Shown: positions 33,819 to 38,041 of the stretch, piece after piece
Layout of the letters: each line of letters begins with the position of its first letter
Numbering within the stretch: the first letter of the stretch is position 1
Assembly: GCA_945913285.1 (NCBI GenBank)
Contig: CAMEDD010000024.1
Span: 1 to 38,041 of the forward strand
Reading direction: 5' to 3'
From: Candidatus Sulfopaludibacter sp. SbA3
GTDB taxonomy: Bacteria; Pseudomonadota; Alphaproteobacteria; Caulobacterales; Hyphomonadaceae
Length of the DNA stretch: 38,041 nt
Translations under genes and position numbers: made by a program
The notes under the pieces: model-generated
What the model was told of the DNA's origin: nothing
The model's database searches: none
Seen by the model: the letters and a program-made list of their open reading frames with translations, nothing else

Positions 33819-33995
33819 ATGCAATAAATTTTGTGCGCCGCAACATTAAGCGTTGGGCGCTGGATTTGCATTCATTTTGCATCGCTTACAAAAGTGTCAG
33901 CCGCTGTCCTGCGTTAAGGTGTGGTCAATGGGTTTGTCCGAATCTATTCTCCTCTCTGGGTGTCCGGGGTTTCTGCATACTGGAGGTTTCCGTTC

Positions 33996-35171
33996 ATGGC
34001 GCTGCTGAACCTGTCGCTGTACCGCGTGGCTGTCCTGACATCGGCTGTTGGCGCCAGCGCCACGGTGTTCTCCCCAGTAGCATTGGCTGAAAAATACGCC
34101 GCTCTGGTGATGGACGCAGACACCGGCGAGATCTTGCATGAGCGCAATGCGGACGATGCCCGTTACCCCGCATCGCTGACGAAAGTGATGACACTTTACC
34201 TGCTGTTTGATGCCATCAATGCCGGCGAAGTCAGCCTGACAGACAAGATGACCGTTTCGCGCAATGCGTCAAAACAGCCGCCGTCGAATCTCAAACTCGC
34301 CGCAGGTTCCAAGATCAAGGTCGAAGACGCGATTCTCGCGCTCGTCACCAAGTCCGCTAACGATGTGGCCGTTGTCGTCGCCGAGCACCTTGCCGGCACG
34401 GAGCGCGCTTTCGCGGGGAAGATGACCGAGAAAGCCCGCGATCTGGGCCTCGAGAACACCACCTTCAAGAACGCTTCAGGATTGCCCAACACCTCACAGG
34501 TCACCACCGCCCACGATCTTGCTCTGCTGGCCGATTCGCTGCTGGAACAACACGCGCAGTATTACCACTATTTCGAGAACAAGAAGTTCAATTGGGGCCG
34601 GATGGTTTACAAGAACCATAACGAGCTGATCGACGAAGTGGACGGCGTGGACGGCATCAAGACCGGCTACACCCGCGCGTCCGGTTTCAACCTGATGACG
34701 TCGGCCGAACGTGACGGCCACCGGGTGATCGCCGTCATGCTGGGCGGCGCGACCTCCAAGTCCCGCAATGAACATGTAAAGGCGCTCGTTGAGGCCGCGT
34801 TTGCAACCCTCGCAGGCCCCGCCGATCCGTCGTCGCCGCAACTGCGCGGCACGATTGAATTCGCCTCAGTCAAGACCCCGGCTAACCCGAACGCAGCCGC
34901 CGAGCCGATGCTCAATGGCGTGCCGTTCAGCGCCTTCCAGACAGCCGCCGTGAACCTGACACTCGCTCAGGCCTCCGCTGAACAGGTCACGGACGACATG
35001 GTCCTGGTCGAGGGTGACAGCGCTGACGACATGGCCTCGGTCCAGCCGTCGCCGGCCCTTCCTGCTCCGGGCGCGAGTTTCTCGGTCAGCGAGTATGAGG
35101 CCCGCCAGGTCACCCGGGCCGATGCCGCTGCTGACTTGGCCGCTTACGTCCGACGCCAGACGCGCCGCTGA
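33996..35171 (+). CDS. D-alanyl-D-alanine carboxypeptidase, DacA-like penicillin-binding protein
   Basis: The 391-residue protein has a signal peptide (residues 1-31, cleaved near VALA-EK). The serine-hydrolase motifs are Ser60-Leu-Thr-Lys63 (YPASLTKVMTLYLLFD), Ser120-Ala-Asn122 (VTKSANDVAVVVAEHL) and Lys222-Thr-Gly224 (GIKTGYTRASGFNL). It should trim the terminal D-Ala from peptidoglycan pentapeptides in the periplasm. The C-terminal ~120 residues (from about 270) are Ala/Pro-rich and without the usual PBP5 C-terminal beta domain or SPOR domain that I can recognise. TGGAGG lies 9 bp before ATG 33996. An in-frame upstream extension exists but would hide the signal peptide. Confidence 0.93.
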   Translation: MALLNLSLYRVAVLTSAVGASATVFSPVALAEKYAALVMDADTGEILHERNADDARYPASLTKVMTLYLLFDAINAGEVSLTDKMTVSRNASKQPPSNLKLAAGSKIKVEDAILALVTKSANDVAVVVAEHLAGTERAFAGKMTEKARDLGLENTTFKNASGLPNTSQVTTAHDLALLADSLLEQHAQYYHYFENKKFNWGRMVYKNHNELIDEVDGVDGIKTGYTRASGFNLMTSAERDGHRVIAVMLGGATSKSRNEHVKALVEAAFATLAGPADPSSPQLRGTIEFASVKTPANPNAAAEPMLNGVPFSAFQTAAVNLTLAQASAEQVTDDMVLVEGDSADDMASVQPSPALPAPGASFSVSEYEARQVTRADAAADLAAYVRRQTRR

Positions 35172-35261
35172 CATATCTGCGGTTGCCGGGGACTTGCCTT
35201 GCCGTCCCGCCTATCTCACAACGCGGCGCTTGTCTTTCCTGGCCCCGGGAGCTGCTGAACC

Positions 35262-36227
35262 GTGAGCGAAAACGCCGATCTTGCCCTTGCCCGAAGCGTT
35301 GTGCGCATCGAACGCGACGCGCTTGAACAGCTTGAGGCATCGCTCGGCCACACGCTGCTCGATGCGGTGGAACTGATCCTCGCCACGGACCGGCATGTGG
35401 TCGTCGCCGGTGTCGGCAAGTCAGGCCATATCGGCCAGAAGATCGCCGCCAGCCTTGCCTCGACGGGCACCCCAGCCTTCTTCATCCATCCGACCGAGGC
35501 CAGTCACGGCGACCTCGGCATGGTGGTGCCCGGCTCGGTCGTGATTGCGATCTCCTATTCCGGCGAGAGCCGCGAGATGGTCGATCTGCTGCGTTACTGC
35601 AAAGCCAACGCCTTGCCGGTGATCGCGATGACCCGCGCCGCCGATTCGACGCTCGGGCGCTACGCCGATGTCCTGCTGCAGATGCCGGTTGTCGCCGAAG
35701 CCTGCCCCAATGGCCTTGCTCCCACATCGTCCACGACGATGGCACTCGCGCTTGGCGACGCGCTGACCATCGTTTTGATGTCCAGGCGCGGCTTCTCGCG
35801 CGAGGATTTCGGCTCCCGCCATCCCGGCGGCAAGCTCGGCCGGTCGCTGCAGACGGCTGGCGATTATGTCGGTGAACGCAAGGACGCAATGCCTCTGATT
35901 GGCGCCGATGCCGCCTTCGAAGCCGTCATCTACGCCGTATCCGAGGGCCGCAAAGGATGCGCAGGCGTTCTCGACACGCACGGCGTCCTGACCGGCATGG
36001 TCACGGACGGCGACCTGCGCCGCGCCATGATGGCGGGCAATACCGGCGCGTCGGCCCAGCACGTGATGACGAGGCACCCCCGCACCATCGACCCGTCCGA
36101 ACGGATGCAGGTCGTGATCAAGGAACTCAGCGAGAACCGGATCTCGAACGCTTTCGTGGTCGATGAGACCGGCCAGCCGCTGGGCCTCATCGACATGAAA
36201 GACCTTCTCGCCGAAGGCTACCTTTGA
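35262..36227 (+). CDS. kdsD: Arabinose-5-phosphate isomerase (KdsD/KpsF)
   Basis: The 321-residue protein has a sugar-isomerase SIS domain (residues ~35-190) with VVVAGVGKSGHIGQKIAASLASTGTPAFFIHPTEASHGDLGMV and ISYSGESREMVDLL, then APTSSTTMALALGDALTIVLM and DFGSRHPGGKLGR. Two CBS domains follow (about 205-320, GVLTGMVTDGDLRRAM and GLIDMKDLLAEGYL). It converts ribulose 5-phosphate to arabinose 5-phosphate, the precursor used by KdsA for KDO. The start is GTG 35262 with GGGAG upstream at wide spacing; no ATG is near. Its stop is 3 bp from that of the convergent SIMPL gene. Confidence 0.95.
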   Translation: MSENADLALARSVVRIERDALEQLEASLGHTLLDAVELILATDRHVVVAGVGKSGHIGQKIAASLASTGTPAFFIHPTEASHGDLGMVVPGSVVIAISYSGESREMVDLLRYCKANALPVIAMTRAADSTLGRYADVLLQMPVVAEACPNGLAPTSSTTMALALGDALTIVLMSRRGFSREDFGSRHPGGKLGRSLQTAGDYVGERKDAMPLIGADAAFEAVIYAVSEGRKGCAGVLDTHGVLTGMVTDGDLRRAMMAGNTGASAQHVMTRHPRTIDPSERMQVVIKELSENRISNAFVVDETGQPLGLIDMKDLLAEGYL

Positions 36228-36230
36228 GCC

Positions 36231-37016
36231 CTACTTCGTCAGTTCGAACATCACGCTGACGCTGGCGGTTACGCCGACTTCGCCGGCCGCAACAGGCGTC
36301 GGCGCCGCCCCATCCATCGCCATTTCGGCGCGCGCCATCATCACAGGCTGCGGCGCGTATTCGTAGCCTTCGCTGATTGTGACGATCCGCGCCACTTTCA
36401 AGCCCGAGGCCCTGGCATAGAGTTCGGCTTTCGCAATCGCAGTCTTCATGGCCTGCGCGCGCGCTTCGTTCTTGATTTCAGAGTCGTTCTCGATGGCGAA
36501 GGTGACGCCGGAGAACGTGTTGCCGCCTGCGTTCACGAGGCTGTCGATCGCCGCGCCAAGCTTGTCGAGATCACGTACCCGCGCGGTGACCTGGTTGGTC
36601 GCCACATAAGCGGCCAGCTTCTGCTCGCCGCGGGTGCCGCCGCCGCGCACCGGAACTTCGATATAGTCATACCGCGGATAGAGGCTGAGACCGGAGGTTT
36701 GCATGTCCTTTGCCGCGACGCCGGCCGAGGTCAGCGCGGAGAACACGCCGTTCATCGCAGCGGCCTGCGCGCTCATCGCCTCACCGGCGCTGGCGCGTTC
36801 TTCGGTGACGCCGGCGGTAATGTAGGCAATATCCGGCGCCTGGTTGATCTTGGCCTCAGCGTTGATATTCAACGTGGTTTCGGGCTGGATGGAGTTGGGA
36901 TGGACCGTCATGGCGGCGGGACTCGCGATCAGAGGGGTGGCAAAGGGCATTTGTGCACAGGCAACCGGCGCAGCCGCCAGAAAAATGGCCAGAATGGCCA
37001 GCGAGGGGCGGTTCAT
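36231..37016 (-). CDS. Secreted SIMPL-domain (DUF541) protein
   Basis: The 261-residue protein has a signal peptide cleaved near VACAQ (about residue 22). The rest shows the SIMPL/DUF541 pattern: LNINAEAKINQAPDIAYITAGVTEERASAGEAMSAQAAAMNGVFSAL, IQTSGLSLYPRY-like DMQTSGLSLYPRYDY, KLAAYVATNQVTARVRDLDKLGAAIDSLVNAGGNTFSGVTFAIEN and a C-terminal VTASVSVMFEL strand. Members form periplasmic assemblies and are linked to oxidative-stress tolerance in a few cases, but no enzymatic role is established. GGAG sits 8 bp before ATG 37016; the ATG at 37028 has AAAGG too close. Confidence 0.92.
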   Translation of the reverse strand: MNRPSLAILAIFLAAAPVACAQMPFATPLIASPAAMTVHPNSIQPETTLNINAEAKINQAPDIAYITAGVTEERASAGEAMSAQAAAMNGVFSALTSAGVAAKDMQTSGLSLYPRYDYIEVPVRGGGTRGEQKLAAYVATNQVTARVRDLDKLGAAIDSLVNAGGNTFSGVTFAIENDSEIKNEARAQAMKTAIAKAELYARASGLKVARIVTISEGYEYAPQPVMMARAEMAMDGAAPTPVAAGEVGVTASVSVMFELTK

Positions 37017-37117
37017 GGTCGTCTCCATCCTTTGTTTCGTTAAGCGATAGGCCTGTCTTCGGGTCCGAACAAGGCCGTTGCATGGCGCCCCGGCGGCGCC
37101 TAAACGACCAGCGCAGT

Positions 37118-37194
37118 GGGCCTGTAGCTCAGTTGGTTAGAGCGGACCGCTCATAACGGTCTGGTCGCAGGTTCAAGTCCTGCCGGGCCCACCA
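37118..37194 (+). tRNA. tRNA with CAT anticodon, probably tRNA-Ile2
   Basis: A 77-nt cloverleaf: acceptor GGGCCTG with CGGGCCC (one G-T pair), D arm AGCTCAGTTGGTTAGAGC, anticodon stem GACCG/CGGTC around CTCATAA (anticodon CAT), T arm GCAGG TTCAAGT CCTGC, CCA encoded. The acceptor is not of the initiator type. From memory the arm sequences resemble the alphaproteobacterial Ile2 tRNA whose C34 is converted to lysidine, rather than elongator Met, but this needs a profile search. Confidence 0.9.
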
Positions 37195-37262
37195 CATTGC
37201 CTATCGGCGCGTCGCAAGTCCGTCACGTAAATATGCGAGGGCCGTTTAAGCTTTGATCGTTG

Positions 37263-37335
37263 TTGCCCCGAATTACCGTTTGGCAGCCTGAACGGGGTTT
37301 GCGGCGCACCTCATCGGTGGCAGTAAGCGGGGCAA
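37263..37335 (+). ncRNA. Possible structured 5' leader of the polysaccharide gene
   Basis: TTGCCCCG (37263-37270) and CGGGGCAA (37328-37335) are perfect complements that could close a multibranch structure. Between them are two small hairpins, CCGTT/AACGG (37276-37295) and CACC/GGTG around TCATC. The structure ends 37 bp before the GTG start. I recognise no known riboswitch consensus in it. Confidence 0.25.
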
Positions 37336-37372
37336 TTGCTCCGGCCAACCAAAGTAAGGGAGTAGAGGACGC

Positions 37373-38041
37373 GTGAAACCGAGAGACGCTGCCCGCCGAG
37401 CCATGTTCATGACGGTTGGTTTCGACGTCACGATGGCCGCCCTTGCCATGACGATGGCGCACGGCGCACTGATGATCGTTCATCCGGAACTGGGCGGCTT
37501 TCCGGTCGAGTCCTGGGTTCTTGCAACCAGCGGTTTCGTGCTTTCGGCGACAGCCGGACTGATTCTCGGCGGCGTGCATCGCCAGGTCTGGCGCCACATG
37601 GGCGCGCCAGATGCCACCCGCCTCGTGTTCAGCGTCGCGCTGTCAGTGGTGTTTTACCTGGTCGTGATGGTCGCGCTCAATGGCCGGCTGGTGCACGCGC
37701 TGCCATCGCTGCTGACCGCCACCGGCCTTTGGGTAACGGCCGTTTTTGCCGGACGGATGGTGGCCCGGTATCGCAGTACGAATGCGCCATTCCAGATTTT
37801 CCAACGCCTGCCCGCGCGCAGCCAGCCCGTGCTGCTGGTCGGAGAGCCCGACAGCTGGATCGATGTCTTGCGGCGCCTCCAACATTCTCCCAACGGCGCC
37901 AACCTTCGCGTCCTCGGCCTGATCGAAGTGGACGGTGTCGAGCAAGGCCGCGCGGTGCGCGGTGTGCCCGTGCTCGGCGATATAAACACCCTCGGCGAAG
38001 TGATCGACATACTCTCTCTCCGGTATGGCGATGCGCCCTGG
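37373..38041 (+). CDS. Membrane polysaccharide-biosynthesis protein (CapD/WbpM/FlaA1-like), 3' end outside window
   Basis: The frame is open from GTG 37373, after GAGG, to the window end (223 residues). It starts with four predicted membrane helices within residues 10-130 (FDVTMAALAMTMAHGALMIV, VLATSGFVLSATAGLILGGV, FSVALSVVFYLVVMVALN, LLTATGLWVTAVFAGRMVAR), then a soluble domain with PVLLVGEPDSWIDVLRRLQ, the start of a nucleotide-binding fold, and VRGVPVLGDINTLGEVI. This is the layout of the N-terminal half of UDP-GlcNAc 4,6-dehydratase-type proteins (CapD/WbpM), and also of the CoA-binding-like domain before some undecaprenyl-phosphate sugar transferases. The missing C-terminal half would decide. 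Confidence 0.85.
   Translation, partial: MKPRDAARRAMFMTVGFDVTMAALAMTMAHGALMIVHPELGGFPVESWVLATSGFVLSATAGLILGGVHRQVWRHMGAPDATRLVFSVALSVVFYLVVMVALNGRLVHALPSLLTATGLWVTAVFAGRMVARYRSTNAPFQIFQRLPARSQPVLLVGEPDSWIDVLRRLQHSPNGANLRVLGLIEVDGVEQGRAVRGVPVLGDINTLGEVIDILSLRYGDAPW

Noticed and set aside
37281..37303. Sigma-54 promoter (TGGCAG ... TTGC)
   Set aside because: The distance between the two boxes is 12 bases instead of about 5.
37263..37335. c-di-GMP-I riboswitch or ops/JUMPstart element
   Set aside because: The conserved core sequences of those elements are absent; only general stem-forming potential is seen.
1..38041. CRISPR array, insertion sequence, integron or prophage
   Set aside because: No regularly spaced repeats, transposase, integrase, terminal repeats or phage genes were seen in any part of the window.

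Overview
The window is a dense, GC-rich piece of chromosome with about 37 protein genes on both strands, three tRNA genes and short intergenic gaps. Gene content (metZ next to apaG, a clpS/clpA pair, a phasin, an Anbu-type proteasome homologue, kdsA/kdsD, an RcnB-like protein) and the alphaproteobacterial style of the tRNAs suggest an alphaproteobacterium. Something like the Hyphomonadaceae/Maricaulales is my guess, but it is an inference from protein style, not a database result. I see no prophage, insertion sequence, integron or CRISPR array; this looks like core chromosome with a few accessory modules.

Layout. 1-4.7 kb: 3' end of an acyl-CoA dehydrogenase, an uncharacterised lipoprotein, the leftward pair metZ-apaG, and a divergent long-form (tandem-domain) dCTP deaminase. 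4.7-6.7 kb: a DUF481-like outer-membrane barrel, then a two-gene unit of a small secreted/membrane protein and a C39-peptidase-like lipoprotein broken by a one-base frameshift. 6.75-8.3 kb: an APC-family amino-acid permease. 8.4-12.35 kb: a complete four-gene Anbu operon (circularly permuted ATP-grasp, alpha-E protein, transglutaminase-like protein, Anbu protease), probably a peptide-tag or small-peptide system. 12.6-15.3 kb: a protein methyltransferase, tRNA-Gly, tRNA-Tyr, rlmB and a membrane-anchored hypothetical protein. 15.3-18 kb (minus): a second acyl-CoA dehydrogenase, a glycine oxidase/ThiO-like FAD enzyme and an orphan 81-residue protein. 18.2-21.9 kb: a tightly overlapped ferric-iron ABC importer (binding lipoprotein, fused permease, ATPase). 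22-24.7 kb: an M48 metalloprotease lipoprotein, a DsbA-like thiol oxidoreductase and arfB. 24.8-27.2 kb: an RcnB-like protein, a small transcription unit with an extreme Shine-Dalgarno and its own terminator, then kdsA overlapped by an RluE-type pseudouridine synthase. 27.2-33.1 kb (minus): a serine beta-lactamase-like hydrolase, clpA, clpS, a DUF1499 protein and a TTC38-like TPR protein. 33.3-38 kb: a phasin, a D,D-carboxypeptidase, kdsD, a SIMPL-domain protein, a CAT-anticodon tRNA, and the start of a membrane polysaccharide-biosynthesis gene cut by the window end.

Themes. Envelope construction recurs (KdsA and KdsD both feed KDO synthesis; D,D-carboxypeptidase; polysaccharide gene; M48/DsbA periplasmic quality control). 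Regulated proteolysis appears twice (ClpAPS adaptor/unfoldase, Anbu). The observations I would look at first are the Anbu operon, the frameshifted C39 partner of the small membrane protein, and the short unit upstream of kdsA whose ribosome-binding site is complementary over 16 bases to the 16S rRNA 3' end as I recall it.
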